DNA of 64,000 bases from Nitratireductor aquimarinus (GCF_017255295.1 NZ_JAFKDE010000002.1:248001-312000); one strand, 5' to 3'. Shown: positions 45,800 to 55,208, counted from the first letter of the stretch. Program-made: numbers and translations. The notes: generated by a model not told the origin, from the sequence alone.

Positions 45800-46192
45800 A
45801 TGGCTAAGCTCACCAGCCTGAAACCCCGCATCGGTGTGCTTGCTTCGCGCATCGGCTATGCGCCGGGAGACGAGAAGGGCCGCGACCGCAAGCGCTCGAA
45901 AGAGCAGCCATGGCGCGCCTGGTACAAGACTGCGCGCTGGGAGCGGCTGAGACAGAGCGTGTTCGTGCGTGACCAGTTCACCTGCCAGCGCACTGGCGCA
46001 TTGTGCACGGGCAAGGGCAATCACCCTGCCACGCCGGTGGCAAACCACAAGGTTCCCCATCGTGGTGACCCTGCATTGTTCTGGGATCCGGACAACCTCG
46101 AGACGGTGACCAAGCAGGTCCACGACAGCATCATCCAACGCGAAGAGCGAAGGGCCGACCTCCACAGGATGGGGGGCGGGTCAAAAGTCTGA
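45800..46192 (+). CDS. HNH endonuclease before terminase
   Basis: A 130-residue basic protein. HNH core: CQRTGALCTGKGNHPAT, VANHKVPHRGDPALFWDPD, NLETVTKQVHD. HNH proteins directly upstream of terminase assist cutting at packaging in HK97-like phages. Start ATG 45800 three bases after the previous stop. Confidence 0.88.
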   Translation: MAKLTSLKPRIGVLASRIGYAPGDEKGRDRKRSKEQPWRAWYKTARWERLRQSVFVRDQFTCQRTGALCTGKGNHPATPVANHKVPHRGDPALFWDPDNLETVTKQVHDSIIQREERRADLHRMGGGSKV

Positions 46193-46243
46193 GGCCCCTC
46201 CGCTCCCGGACCCGCGTCCCCCTCATTCGGATATTTTTTTCTC

Positions 46244-46723
46244 ATGGCTCAGGATTTCGACCTGTTCGGAAACCCTCTGGTGACGACCGAGAAAAAGCTT
46301 GGTCGACCGGAGCATGAACCGGACGAAGAAAAGATCATATTTGTCATGGTGTTACTGGCATCGGGCGCAACCAATCGTGAAGTTGCGAAAACACTCGGCC
46401 TGTCGGTGCCGACTTTTCGGAAACATTATTTGCACCTGATCAAGCATCGCGACCTCTTGCTCGACCGGCTCCAGACGAAGCTGCGGGTGAGCCAGATCAG
46501 GCAGGGGCTGTCCGGCAACGCGTCTGCGCTGAATGCAGCGCTCGGCATGCTTGAACGCGTCAAGGCCGAGAGCGCCGACCGCACCGTCAAGGCTCGCGGC
46601 ACCGAGCCGGCGAAGAAGCCCGAGAAGCTGGGCAAGAAGGAGCAGCAGAAGATGGCGGCTCAGAACGTCGGTGAGAAGTATGCACCGCCGGTGCCGCCGA
46701 AACTGGTGATCGACAACCGATGA
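46244..46723 (+). CDS. Small terminase subunit
   Basis: A 159-residue protein with a helix-turn-helix (VLLASGATNREVAKTLGLS, then VPTFRKHYLHLI) and a charged tail. Typical position and length of a small terminase that recognises the packaging site. Overlaps the large subunit by ATGA. Confidence 0.82.
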   Translation: MAQDFDLFGNPLVTTEKKLGRPEHEPDEEKIIFVMVLLASGATNREVAKTLGLSVPTFRKHYLHLIKHRDLLLDRLQTKLRVSQIRQGLSGNASALNAALGMLERVKAESADRTVKARGTEPAKKPEKLGKKEQQKMAAQNVGEKYAPPVPPKLVIDNR

Positions 46724-48414
46724 CCGCCACCTGGTCGACAGCCTGCCCGGACTGGGAGCAGCGTATCGTCGAGGGGCGGTCGCTGATCCCGTTCGATCCG
46801 CTCTACCCGGATGAGGCAGAAGCGGCGCTTCGGGTGTTCAAGTCCCTGAAGATCGTCGATGTGGCCGGGCAGCCCACCTTCGGCGAAGCCTGCGAAGAGT
46901 ATGTCTTCGATTTGGTTCGGGCGATTTTCGGGGCCTATGACCACGCTACAGCCTGCCGGCAGATTGAGGAGTTCTTCCTCCTCATCTCGAAGAAGAACAT
47001 CAAGAGCACCATGGCGGCCGGCATCATGCTGACCGCGCTCATTCGAAACTGGCGGCATTCGCAGGAGCTTCTGATCCTGGCGCCGACGCGTGAGGTTGCC
47101 GACAACTCGTTCAACCCGGCCGCAGATATGGTCGAGGCGGATGAAGAGCTGCGCGATCTTCTACACGTCCAGAGGAACACGAAAGAGATCACCCACCGCT
47201 TGACCAAAGCGGTCCTGAAAGTCGTCTCGGCGGATAGCTCGACTTCGGCCGGCAAGAAGGCGGCATTCATCCTGATCGAGGAAGTGTGGTTATTTGGCAA
47301 GAAGGCGAGCGCGAGCGCGATGCTGCAGGAAGCAACAGGCGGGCTCATCTCGCGGCCCGAGGGCTTCGTGATCTACATCTCGACGCAATCGGATGGTCCG
47401 CCAGCTGGCGTGTTCAAGGAAAAGCTCGACTACTTTCGCGATGTGCGCGACGGCAAGATCGATGATCCACGGAGCCTGCCGGTGCTGTACGAGTTCCCGG
47501 AGGATATGGTCAAATCCAAGGCCTACCTGAAGCCTGAGAACTTCTACATCACGAACCCGAACATGGGGCGCTCAGTTCGGCAGGATTGGCTGGAACGAAA
47601 GCTGATCAAGGTTCGCTCGGGCAGCGACGAAGACGGCGACACGATCCAGACGTTTCTCGCCAAGCACCTCAATGTCGAAATCGGGATGAACCTGCGGGCG
47701 AACCGCTGGCCGGGTGCCGATCGCTGGCCGCAGCGTGACGATCCGAAAATCACACTGGAGTATCTGCTTGCTGAATGTGAGGTGATCGTCGTCGGTCTCG
47801 ATGGCGGTGGGCTCGATGACCTCTACGGTTTCTGCGCCCTTGGCCGGCGGAAGACCACGAAGGAATGGCTCGCCTGGTCGCGTGCGTGGTGCCACCGCAG
47901 CGTGCTTCGCCGCCGCAAGTCGATTGCCCCCATTCTGGAGCAGGCGGCAGTCGATGGCGAGCTGACGATTGTCGATGATGAACTCGACGACATCGCCCAG
48001 ATGATCGATCTGATCGACCGCATCAATTCGCAGGGCCTTCTTGCGGCGGTGTCAGCCGATCCTGCCGGTCTTGGTGAAATGATCGATGGTCTGGCCGAGA
48101 TCGGGATCACGCCGGAAAATAACCAGATCATTGGTGCTCCGCAGGGCTACGCGATGATGAACGCGATCAAGACGGCCGAACGGAAGCTGACGAACGGAAC
48201 CCTTCTGCACTGCGGCTCCAAGCTGATGGCCTGGTGCGTCAGCAATCTGAAGATCGAACCGACGGCGACCGCGATCAGGGCAACCAAGCAGAATGCTGGT
48301 GACGCCAAGATCGACCCGGTCATGGCGCTCTTCGACGCGGTGACGGTGATGAGCCGGAACCCGGAGGCGCGCGGGCCGTCTGTCTACGAAACACGCGGGA
48401 TACTGGTGGTCTAG
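46720..48414 (+). CDS. terL: Large terminase subunit of prophage 2
   Basis: A 564-residue packaging motor of the HK97/terminase_1 type. The Walker A region is ISKKNIKSTMAAG (variant loop typical of this family), followed by LLILAPTREVADNSF and Walker B AAFILIEEVWLF. The nuclease domain holds VVGLDGGGLDDLYG and VSADPAGLGEMIDG. Next gene is the portal, three bases later. Confidence 0.93.
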   Translation: MTATWSTACPDWEQRIVEGRSLIPFDPLYPDEAEAALRVFKSLKIVDVAGQPTFGEACEEYVFDLVRAIFGAYDHATACRQIEEFFLLISKKNIKSTMAAGIMLTALIRNWRHSQELLILAPTREVADNSFNPAADMVEADEELRDLLHVQRNTKEITHRLTKAVLKVVSADSSTSAGKKAAFILIEEVWLFGKKASASAMLQEATGGLISRPEGFVIYISTQSDGPPAGVFKEKLDYFRDVRDGKIDDPRSLPVLYEFPEDMVKSKAYLKPENFYITNPNMGRSVRQDWLERKLIKVRSGSDEDGDTIQTFLAKHLNVEIGMNLRANRWPGADRWPQRDDPKITLEYLLAECEVIVVGLDGGGLDDLYGFCALGRRKTTKEWLAWSRAWCHRSVLRRRKSIAPILEQAAVDGELTIVDDELDDIAQMIDLIDRINSQGLLAAVSADPAGLGEMIDGLAEIGITPENNQIIGAPQGYAMMNAIKTAERKLTNGTLLHCGSKLMAWCVSNLKIEPTATAIRATKQNAGDAKIDPVMALFDAVTVMSRNPEARGPSVYETRGILVV

Positions 48415-48417
48415 CCC

Positions 48418-49659
48418 ATGAAGCTGTTGAGCATATTTCGCCGCGAGGAGCCGAAGTCAGAAGCTCCTCGGGTTTACTCGATGGCTGAGGCTGCCGAGTT
48501 CTTCGGGTTCGATGATCCGGGGTTCAAGGAGTTCATGCGCAATGGCGCATCCGGGGTCGTGGGAGTCACGGTCAAGGATGCGATGCGAAACCCGACCGTG
48601 TTCCGGTGTGTCTCGTTGATCTCGTATGCCATGGGCATGCTGCCGCTCAATCTGCTGAACGCCGGCACGAAAGAGAAGGCGAGGGATCATCCACTATATC
48701 CGCTTCTGCACAGGGAGCCCAACAACTGGCAGACCGCGTTCAACTTCCGGGAGCTGATGCAACGTCGTGCCCTGATCAACGGCGATGCTTACGCATTGAT
48801 CGTGCGAAGCGGAAATCGCGTCATTCGTCTCGTTCCCCTCGACCCGGGCATGGTTGAACCGCGTCAGCGCAATGATTGGTCTGTCGAGTACCGATACACC
48901 CCGAAGGCGGGACAAACGAAGATCCTGCAGCCCCGCGATGTTCTGCATGTCTACGCAGACTCCGAAGATGGGATCCGGGGCACTTCGCTGGTCAAGGTTG
49001 CTGCGCAGGCGATTGAACTCGCCCGGCAGCTGGAGTCAGCGCAATCGAACTTCTTCAAAAAGGGCATGCTGCTTGGCGGCATGCTGTCGATGCCCAACGC
49101 ACTGAGCCCGGAAGCGTATGAGCGGTTGAAGGCATCGCTACAGGAGAAATACAGCGGTGCAGAAAACGCCGGTCGTTGGATCATTGGCGAAGAGGGGATG
49201 GAGCCCCACCAGTTCACCAGCTCTGCAAAAGACAGCCAGCAGCTTGAGAGCCGGAAACTGCAGATCGAAGAAATCGGCCGCGTCTTCGGTGTGCCGCGTC
49301 CGTTCCTCGGTGTCGATGACACGAGCTGGGGCAGCGGGATCGATGTGCTTGGGCAGATCTTCGTTCGCTACACGCTCAACCCGTGGTTCTCAGCCTGGGA
49401 ACAGGCAATCGAGCGCTCATGCTTCACGGATGCCGAGAAGGAGCAGTTCGACGTGAAGTTCAATGCCGGCGCTCTGATCCGGGGCAGCATGAAAGACCAG
49501 GGTGAGTTCTTCACCAAGGCGCTCGGCTCCGGCGGTCATCAGCCATGGATGGATTACGAGGAAGTCCGCGAAACGATGGACCTTCCAGAAAAGGAAATCG
49601 CGCCGAACCATCTGGCGCAGCGAAAGGGGAATGGCAATGAGCCTGAAAAACCTTCCTGA
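48418..49659 (+). CDS. HK97-type portal protein
   Basis: A 413-residue portal. Landmarks: NPTVFRCVSLISYAMGMLPL, HPLYPLLHREPNNWQTAFNF, and LQIEEIGRVFGVPRPFLGV near the C-terminus. It forms the portal ring for DNA entry. Overlaps the protease gene by 23 bases. Confidence 0.94.
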   Translation: MKLLSIFRREEPKSEAPRVYSMAEAAEFFGFDDPGFKEFMRNGASGVVGVTVKDAMRNPTVFRCVSLISYAMGMLPLNLLNAGTKEKARDHPLYPLLHREPNNWQTAFNFRELMQRRALINGDAYALIVRSGNRVIRLVPLDPGMVEPRQRNDWSVEYRYTPKAGQTKILQPRDVLHVYADSEDGIRGTSLVKVAAQAIELARQLESAQSNFFKKGMLLGGMLSMPNALSPEAYERLKASLQEKYSGAENAGRWIIGEEGMEPHQFTSSAKDSQQLESRKLQIEEIGRVFGVPRPFLGVDDTSWGSGIDVLGQIFVRYTLNPWFSAWEQAIERSCFTDAEKEQFDVKFNAGALIRGSMKDQGEFFTKALGSGGHQPWMDYEEVRETMDLPEKEIAPNHLAQRKGNGNEPEKPS

Positions 49660-50485
49660 GATCCGGGCCGAGCGCTTGCCGAAGGTGTGTGCGTTTGAGC
49701 CCGACCCCGAAGCCATCGAGCGCTGGAATGCCGGTATCATGGCGGCGCAACAGACGCATGAGAACACGATCTCCATCCTCGATGTGATCGGTGAGGATTT
49801 CTGGACGGGCGGCGGCGTTACGTCGAAGCGTGTTGCTGCTGCTCTCCGGGCAATTGGCGATCAGGAGGTTTTCGTGGACATTAATTCGCCCGGCGGTGAC
49901 TTCTTCGAGGGCGTGGCCATCTACAATGCCCTCCGCGCCCATCCGCACAAAGTTACCGTGCGCATTCTGGGGCTCGCCGCATCGGCGGCGTCCGTCATTG
50001 CGATGACTGGTGACGAAATCCAGATCGGCAAGGCCGGTTTCTTCATGGTCCACAATGCCTGGGTCGTGGCTATCGGCAATCGCCATGATCTGGCGGAGGC
50101 GGCGAAGGTCATGGAGCCGTTCGACGACGCCATGGCGACTGTCTATTCGGATCGTGCTGGTGTGAAAAAGTCCAGAGCTGCCGAATGGATGGACAATGAA
50201 ACGTGGTTCAACGGCGAGCAGTCTGTTGCAGAAGGTCTGGCTGATGCATTTCTGCCGGCCGATCAGGTGGCCGAAGACAAGACCAAGGCGGCGGCAGGCA
50301 GGGCGGTGAACGCCACACGCCGGATCGATGCCCAGCTTGCCAAATCCGGAATTCCTCGCTCGGAACGCCGTGCGCTTCTGAACGAGGTGAAAGGCGGCAT
50401 GCACGACGCTGCCGCAACCGTCATGCACGACGCTGACGATCTCGCGACTGCGCTTCAGCAGCTTCGCTCAACCCTCAATAGCTGA
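49637..50485 (+). CDS. ClpP-type prohead protease
   Basis: A 282-residue S14-family protease that processes capsid or scaffold during head maturation. It has VDINSPGGDFFEGVAIYNAL (80-99), nucleophile region GLAASAASVIAMTGD with probable Ser116, and MVHNAW with His139. The C-terminal third is helical and may act as scaffold. ATG 49637 has AAAGGGGA upstream; an ATG two codons earlier is possible. Confidence 0.92.
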   Translation: MSLKNLPEIRAERLPKVCAFEPDPEAIERWNAGIMAAQQTHENTISILDVIGEDFWTGGGVTSKRVAAALRAIGDQEVFVDINSPGGDFFEGVAIYNALRAHPHKVTVRILGLAASAASVIAMTGDEIQIGKAGFFMVHNAWVVAIGNRHDLAEAAKVMEPFDDAMATVYSDRAGVKKSRAAEWMDNETWFNGEQSVAEGLADAFLPADQVAEDKTKAAAGRAVNATRRIDAQLAKSGIPRSERRALLNEVKGGMHDAAATVMHDADDLATALQQLRSTLNS

Positions 50486-50499
50486 ACAGGAAAATAGAT

Positions 50500-51864
50500 A
50501 TGAAATTCCTCTCTCTGGCAGCCGCCGCCCTGGCGGTGCTGGGTGTCGGCGCGTGCGTGTCCCTCGCCGGTACTCCCGAAATGCTCATGTCCCTCGGTCC
50601 GACCGAGTTTGCAGCTGCGATGGGGGCTATGGTTCCGGCCAGCGCGAAAGTGCGTGGCATCCTTGCTGTGCGCGCAGATGCGAGCGGCGACGTGAAGTCG
50701 CTTATCGACGGCCTCAACAGGGACTGGTCCGAATTCAAGGCGACCATGGCGGAAAAGGACAAGGAACTCGCCAAGAAGTTCGATGACGTGGTCACGACCG
50801 AAAAGCTGGAGCGCATCAATTCCAGTGTTTCGGATCTTCAGAAGCTGGTGGATGACACCAACGCCAAGATTGCCGCAATGTCGGTCGGCGCCGGCGGTGT
50901 CGGTGAAGTCGCAGATGCCGAATACACCGAAGCGTTCCGCTCCCATTTCAGAAAGGGCGACGTTCAGGCTTCGCTCAACAAGGGTGCAGATTCCGACGGT
51001 GGTTATCTCGCTCCGGTGGAATGGGACCGCACCATCACCGACAAGCTGATCGAAGTGTCTCCGATGCGCCGCATTGCGTCGGTGCAGATCATTTCGACGG
51101 CCGGTTTCAAGAAGGTCTACAATCTCCGCGGTGCAGCGTCGGGTTGGGTTGGCGAGCAGGTCGCACGGCCTGAAACCGGCACACCGACGCTCGGAGTCCA
51201 GGACTTCACGCCGGGCGAGATTTACGCCAACCCTGCTGCCACGCAGCAGATGCTGGATGATGCTGAGATCAACCTGGAGCAGTGGCTGGCGAACGATGTC
51301 GAGACCGAGTTCTCCTATCAGGAGGGTCTCGCATTCATCGCTGGCAATGGTGCCAACAAACCCGCCGGCTTCCTGACCTTCGCGACTGGTGGTGCCCATG
51401 CAGCCACCAATCCGCTCGGTTCCATCGAGGTGCTGACCTCCGGTGTGGCTGGCGGTGGCATGAATGCCGACGAGCTCCTGTCGCTGGTCTATATGCTCCC
51501 TTCCGCGTTCACGCAGGATGCTGGCTGGGTCATGAACCGCTCGGTGCTGGGTGAAGTGCGCAAGCTGAAGGATGGCCAAAACAACTACCTGTGGCAGCCG
51601 TCCTATCAGGCGGGCCAGCCGGCTATGGTGGCGGGCTATCCCGTGACGGAAATGCCGGGCATGCCCGATATCGCGCTGGACTCGATGCCGATCGCTTTCG
51701 GTGACTTCCGTCGCGGTTACCTGATCGTGGATCGCACGGGCGTACGCGTCCTGCGCGACCCGTTCACCAACAAGCCCTACGTGCACTTCTATGTGACCAA
51801 GCGCGTGGGCGGTGGTGTCCAGAACCCTGAGGCTATCAAGATCCTGAAAATGGCTGCTGCCTGA
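50500..51864 (+). CDS. HK97-fold major capsid protein
   Basis: A 454-residue coat protein. HK97-type landmarks are SDGGYLAPVEWDRTITDKLI, FTPGEIYANPAATQQMLDDA and YPVTEMPGMPDIA. Residues about 60-130 form a coiled delta domain (EKLERINSSVSDLQKLVDD). The first 30 residues (KFLSLAAAALAVLGVGACVS) look like a signal or lipoprotein peptide, which is odd for a coat protein; the protease upstream may remove this region. Confidence 0.92.
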   Translation: MKFLSLAAAALAVLGVGACVSLAGTPEMLMSLGPTEFAAAMGAMVPASAKVRGILAVRADASGDVKSLIDGLNRDWSEFKATMAEKDKELAKKFDDVVTTEKLERINSSVSDLQKLVDDTNAKIAAMSVGAGGVGEVADAEYTEAFRSHFRKGDVQASLNKGADSDGGYLAPVEWDRTITDKLIEVSPMRRIASVQIISTAGFKKVYNLRGAASGWVGEQVARPETGTPTLGVQDFTPGEIYANPAATQQMLDDAEINLEQWLANDVETEFSYQEGLAFIAGNGANKPAGFLTFATGGAHAATNPLGSIEVLTSGVAGGGMNADELLSLVYMLPSAFTQDAGWVMNRSVLGEVRKLKDGQNNYLWQPSYQAGQPAMVAGYPVTEMPGMPDIALDSMPIAFGDFRRGYLIVDRTGVRVLRDPFTNKPYVHFYVTKRVGGGVQNPEAIKILKMAAA

Positions 51865-51878
51865 TCAGGTTTGATCTC

Positions 51879-51902
51879 GCGAACGGCCTTCGGGCCGCTC
51901 GC
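51879..51902 (+). terminator. Hairpin after capsid gene
   Basis: GCGA...GGCC-TTCG-GGCC...TCGC with a TTCG tetraloop (51879-51902). Only a weak T-rich tail follows, so it may be an mRNA-stabilising hairpin or a partial terminator rather than a full stop. Confidence 0.55.
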
Positions 51903-51929
51903 AGTTTCCAAATAACAGGAGCGAAAACG

Positions 51930-52064
51930 ATGACTGATCAGGTCAAGAACGACGCGGCAACCAAGGCCAACACACCGGTTGCCGGCAAGCAGAGCATGAC
52001 GGCTGCGAAGGCGAAGGAACTGGGGCTGGACCCGGCTCCCTACGGCAAGCCGGCGAAGAAGTAG
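51930..52064 (+). CDS. Small protein after capsid, 44 aa
   Basis: A 44-residue basic, disordered protein (TDQVKNDAATKANTPVAGKQ, ending PYGKPAKK). AGGAG upstream. Short Lys/Ala proteins at this place occur in rhizobial siphoviral prophages; a DNA- or head-binding role is a guess. Confidence 0.65.
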   Translation: MTDQVKNDAATKANTPVAGKQSMTAAKAKELGLDPAPYGKPAKK

Positions 52065-52068
52065 CCCG

Positions 52069-52650
52069 ATGAAGCCCGTCCGAGTTACCGCACCATCGGA
52101 AAAGCCTGTCAGTCTGGCAGAGCTCAAGGTCGCCGCTCGTGTCGATTTCAGCGATGACGATGTGATCCTGCGGGCGTATCTCGACGCCGCCGTGGATCAT
52201 CTCGATGGATGGAGCGGTGTTCTCGGGCGGGCAATCATCGATCAGGACTGGAAGATCAATCTGGGCTCTTGGCCGGCGGATAGGATTGTCCTGCCGTTCG
52301 GCGATGTGTCCGATGCAGACATCACATACATCGATCCTGATGAGAACGAGCTGGTTCTTGGCCGAGGTGAATATGAGGTGGTGGAGACCGCGACAGGATC
52401 GATGATCCGATTTCGTGACAGCTTCTCCCGGCCAGCCCTGTTCGATGATGCCTCGGATGCGGTGCAGGTTACGTTCACCACGGGGTTCGGCCCTGCCGCA
52501 ACTGATGTTCCCTCGGCCCTGCGTGTCGCCATCATGCTCCTTGCTGCTCATTGGTATGAGCACCGCGAAGGGGCTGAGGGCACGAAGATTGAAAGCGTGC
52601 CTCTGTCCGTCGACAGATTGATCACGCCTTATCGAAGGGTGTTCTTCTGA
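52069..52650 (+). CDS. Head-tail connector, gp6-like
   Basis: A 193-residue protein with VSLAELKVAARVDFSDDDVI and AYLDAAVDHLDGWSGVLGR, then beta strands (WKINLGSWPADRIVLPFGDV), the layout of phiE125 gp8 / HK97 gp6-type connectors that attach beneath the portal. Overlaps the next gene by TGATG. Confidence 0.88.
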   Translation: MKPVRVTAPSEKPVSLAELKVAARVDFSDDDVILRAYLDAAVDHLDGWSGVLGRAIIDQDWKINLGSWPADRIVLPFGDVSDADITYIDPDENELVLGRGEYEVVETATGSMIRFRDSFSRPALFDDASDAVQVTFTTGFGPAATDVPSALRVAIMLLAAHWYEHREGAEGTKIESVPLSVDRLITPYRRVFF

Positions 52651-52988
52651 TGGCCGCTGGAAAGCTGATTGAGCGGGTAACGTTTCGCAGTCCTGCCGAG
52701 CCGGTCTCAGACGGGCAGGGCGGCATGGTCGATGGCTGGAACGATGAGTTCACCTATCGCGCCAGCTATCAGCGTCTTCGCGGTTCCGAGACGGTTCAGG
52801 CGGCGCGGCTTGCCGGTCGCCAGCCGACTGTGATCACCGTGCGATCCAGCGCCGACTCCCGTCGCGTCGATACCGACTGGTCAATCGTGGATACCCGCAC
52901 TGGCGAGACGTTCAATATCCGGTCGCGCGAGATCACGCCGGATCGGCAGTACGTCCAGTTACTCGCCGAGAGTGGAGTGGCCGTCTGA
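52650..52988 (+). CDS. Head-tail adaptor (stopper) protein
   Basis: A 112-residue beta-barrel protein: ERVTFRSPAEPVSDGQGGMV, GSETVQAARLAGRQPTVITV, DTRTGETFNIRSREI. This matches SPP1 gp16 / HK97 gp7-like head closure proteins. TGATG overlap with the next gene. Confidence 0.88.
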   Translation: MAAGKLIERVTFRSPAEPVSDGQGGMVDGWNDEFTYRASYQRLRGSETVQAARLAGRQPTVITVRSSADSRRVDTDWSIVDTRTGETFNIRSREITPDRQYVQLLAESGVAV

Positions 52989-53431
52989 TGGTGCAGGGGC
53001 TGAAGTCGCTCAATCGTAAGCTTACGCAGACGATCCCGGATCGTGTTCGGAAGCGGACGCAGGCAGCGATGGAAAAGGGGGCGGCCGAACTGGTCGCCAT
53101 GATGAAGGCGCTGGTTCCGAAGGATAAGGGAGATCTCGCCAACAGTATTGGCTGGACATGGGGTCAAGCGCCAGCCGGCGCCATGGTGCTCGGAACGGTC
53201 GCCGGAAACGCATACTCAACCATGCGCATAACCATCTATGCCGGTAACGAGAAGACGATTGTTACAAACTCCCGAGGCGTTGAGTTTCAGAACGCCTTTC
53301 TGCAGGAGTTCGGCACTCAAGACATGCCCCCAAGCCCGTACTTCTACGTTTCGTGGCGAACCCTTCGCCGCCGTGTAAAGGGACGGATCACCCGCGAGAT
53401 GAAGAAGGGGATCAAGGAGGGGGCAAAGTGA
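52988..53431 (+). CDS. HK97 gp10-family tail protein
   Basis: A 147-residue protein starting VQGLKSLNRKLTQTIPDRVR, with ALVPKDKGDLANSIGWTWG and FLQEFGTQDMPPSPYFYVSW, the HK97 gp10 family of head-tail joining proteins. Overlaps the next gene by GTGA. Confidence 0.9.
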   Translation: MVQGLKSLNRKLTQTIPDRVRKRTQAAMEKGAAELVAMMKALVPKDKGDLANSIGWTWGQAPAGAMVLGTVAGNAYSTMRITIYAGNEKTIVTNSRGVEFQNAFLQEFGTQDMPPSPYFYVSWRTLRRRVKGRITREMKKGIKEGAK

Positions 53432-53832
53432 CGGCTTCCAACGAGCTACAGGCCCTGATCCATGGTCGCCTTGTCGCTGACGCAGGCGTCCACGCGATTT
53501 GCGCGGATCGGATCTATGACGCGCCAACCAAGCGCGCTGCCTTCCCATACGTCTCATTCGGCCCGTCTGATGTGGTCGAGGATGATGCGGAATGCATCAC
53601 GGGGCGCACGGAGACGATCCAGCTTGATTGCTGGTCCCGGACCTCCGGGAAGTTCAAAGAGGTGAAGTCCCTCGCTGATGCCGTGAAAAAGGCCCTGCAC
53701 AAGTATGACGGGGCGCTCACCGTCAACGCGCTGGTTCAGATGCGCGTGATCGGCATCCGCTTTTTCAAAGACCCCGACAACCTCACGACCCATGGCGTGG
53801 TGACGGTTGAGGCGATGATCGAGGAAAACTGA
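53428..53832 (+). CDS. DUF3168 tail completion protein
   Basis: A 134-residue protein with a GTG start. Landmarks: ELQALIHGRLVADAGVHAIC, AAFPYVSFGPSDVVEDDAEC, LDCWSRTSGKFKEVKSLADA. DUF3168 proteins terminate the tail tube at the head end. Confidence 0.88.
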   Translation: MTASNELQALIHGRLVADAGVHAICADRIYDAPTKRAAFPYVSFGPSDVVEDDAECITGRTETIQLDCWSRTSGKFKEVKSLADAVKKALHKYDGALTVNALVQMRVIGIRFFKDPDNLTTHGVVTVEAMIEEN

Positions 53833-54035
53833 TGGAACATTGGCAGGGCGCACAGTGGATTCTCGCAACGCTTCTCGCGTCGAAGGTCTTCTTGGGTCCG
53901 CTTCTTCGCATGGCCCTTTTGGGGCAGGGCGGCGTAGCGAAAACCACATGGACCGAATTCTGGGGCCGTTGGATCGGGCGGCGCTTGATGGATAGCGGTC
54001 TGGTCGCACTGCTCATCTGGGGAGGGTTCTTCTGA
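53832..54035 (+). CDS. Small membrane protein in tail module, 67 aa
   Basis: Hydrophobic segments at residues 10-30 and 53-67, coupled by TGATG on both sides. Unusual within structural genes; could be an exclusion or lysis-related peptide. Not recognised. Confidence 0.6.
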   Translation: MEHWQGAQWILATLLASKVFLGPLLRMALLGQGGVAKTTWTEFWGRWIGRRLMDSGLVALLIWGGFF

Positions 54036-54241
54036 TGCCATGGGCTGTCTTCCATCGCACCTTCAATTTCGATTTCCGGCCTGATGCTGCCGTGTGTCAG
54101 GAGATCTTGCACGGCGAAGACCCTCAGGAGTTTCCTGCAAAGGTCATCAATGCAGCCGTGGCAGCCGGCGCGGCCGAGCGGGTGAAGAGCCCGAGGCCAG
54201 AACAGAAACGCGCCTACAAGCGCGCCAAGCGGGCGGGATAA
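54035..54241 (+). CDS. Small protein, 68 aa
   Basis: A 68-residue protein with AVFHRTFNFDFRPDAAVCQE and a basic tail (KSPRPEQKRAYKRAKRAG). Resembles short proteins carried between tail genes of rhizobial siphoviruses. A 12-bp direct repeat ACGCCCATCACC (54241-54252, 54267-54278) follows it before the tail tube gene. Confidence 0.65.
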   Translation: MPWAVFHRTFNFDFRPDAAVCQEILHGEDPQEFPAKVINAAVAAGAAERVKSPRPEQKRAYKRAKRAG

Positions 54242-54321
54242 CGCCCATCACCTGAGAACGGGCACGACGCCCATCACCGTGGCTGGTTTGCAACCGGCCC
54301 ATTCCCGCATGGAGAAGAACA

Positions 54322-54780
54322 GTGTCCTACGCTGATACAATGCGTTACGAACAGATGATCCTGGAGGTGGAGACCACGCCGGCAAGCGGCACTTATGCTG
54401 CGCTCTGTGGTCTCATCGATGTCACCATCAACCGCACGGCGAGCATCGACACGACTGAGGTGCCGCCCTGTAACGACGAGAGCCTTCCGCTTAGCATCGA
54501 ACGCGCTGTCCGGTCTCAGGAAGTCACCATCTCGGCCACCGGCGTCTGGGCGCTCCAGAGCCATGAAACAATCATGGACTGGTGGTATGGCGGCGGCACG
54601 CTGAACATTCGTCTGCGCAACGCCAAGGTGGAGGCTGACGGCGCAACGGGTGATACCGAGACAGAAGCCGGCCCCGCCATCCTGGTTAGCCTGAACAACT
54701 CCCGCACAAAGGGCCAGAAGGTCACTGCCGAGCTGGAGATCAACTTCGACGGCGTGCCGACCCGGACGGCTAAGGTCTAA
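54322..54780 (+). CDS. Major tail tube protein
   Basis: A 152-residue tail tube subunit with a GTG start. It has QMILEVETTPASGTYAALCG, a beta-rich core, VWALQSHETIMDWWYGGG and a C-terminal KVTAELEINFDGVP, the pattern of lambdoid and GTA-like tube proteins. Overlaps the chaperone gene by TAATG. Confidence 0.85.
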   Translation: MSYADTMRYEQMILEVETTPASGTYAALCGLIDVTINRTASIDTTEVPPCNDESLPLSIERAVRSQEVTISATGVWALQSHETIMDWWYGGGTLNIRLRNAKVEADGATGDTETEAGPAILVSLNNSRTKGQKVTAELEINFDGVPTRTAKV

Positions 54781-55208
54781 TGGCGCGCGGCGTCGAGATC
54801 ACTTGGGCAGGTGGTGAGCATGAATTCCTGCTCACCATCGAGCTTCTGCGAGCGCTTCAGGAGAAATGCGATGCCGGCCCGGCTCATGTGCTGAACCGGC
54901 TCTCATCCGCGCGCTGGCACGTCGACGATGTGATCCAGCCGATCCGCCTCGGTCTCGAAGGCGGCGGCATGTCGAAGGAAGAAGCCCGCAAGCTGGTCAA
55001 GCTGCATGTCGAAGATGCGCCGCTTTCGCTCTCGGTGATTACCGCTCAGGCCGTTCTCGCCTCTGCGCTCTTCGGAACGCAGGACGATGAAGTGGGGGAA
55101 TCGGAGGCGGGGGAGGCGGACCAGAGCGCGAACCTCTCCCGCGCGGGAAATGGCGCTTCTCCGGCTTCTACCAGTGGCGGGGAAAGCTCGGAGACATCGG
55201 GTCTCTGA
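54780..55208 (+). CDS. Tail assembly chaperone, gpG-like
   Basis: A 142-residue protein: EITWAGGEHEFLLTIELLRA and VDDVIQPIRLGLEGGGMSKE form the helical chaperone domain of GTA-type proteins; the Ser/Gly/Glu-rich tail follows. The slippery site GGGAAAT at 55145-55151 lies near its 3' end and lets some ribosomes shift to -1 and add a second domain. Chaperones of this kind bind the tape measure. Confidence 0.85.
   Translation: MARGVEITWAGGEHEFLLTIELLRALQEKCDAGPAHVLNRLSSARWHVDDVIQPIRLGLEGGGMSKEEARKLVKLHVEDAPLSLSVITAQAVLASALFGTQDDEVGESEAGEADQSANLSRAGNGASPASTSGGESSETSGL

Noticed and set aside
54241-54278. Direct repeat ACGCCCATCACC before the tail tube gene
   Set aside because: A single 12-bp duplication in a short intergenic gap, with no further structure to support a function.
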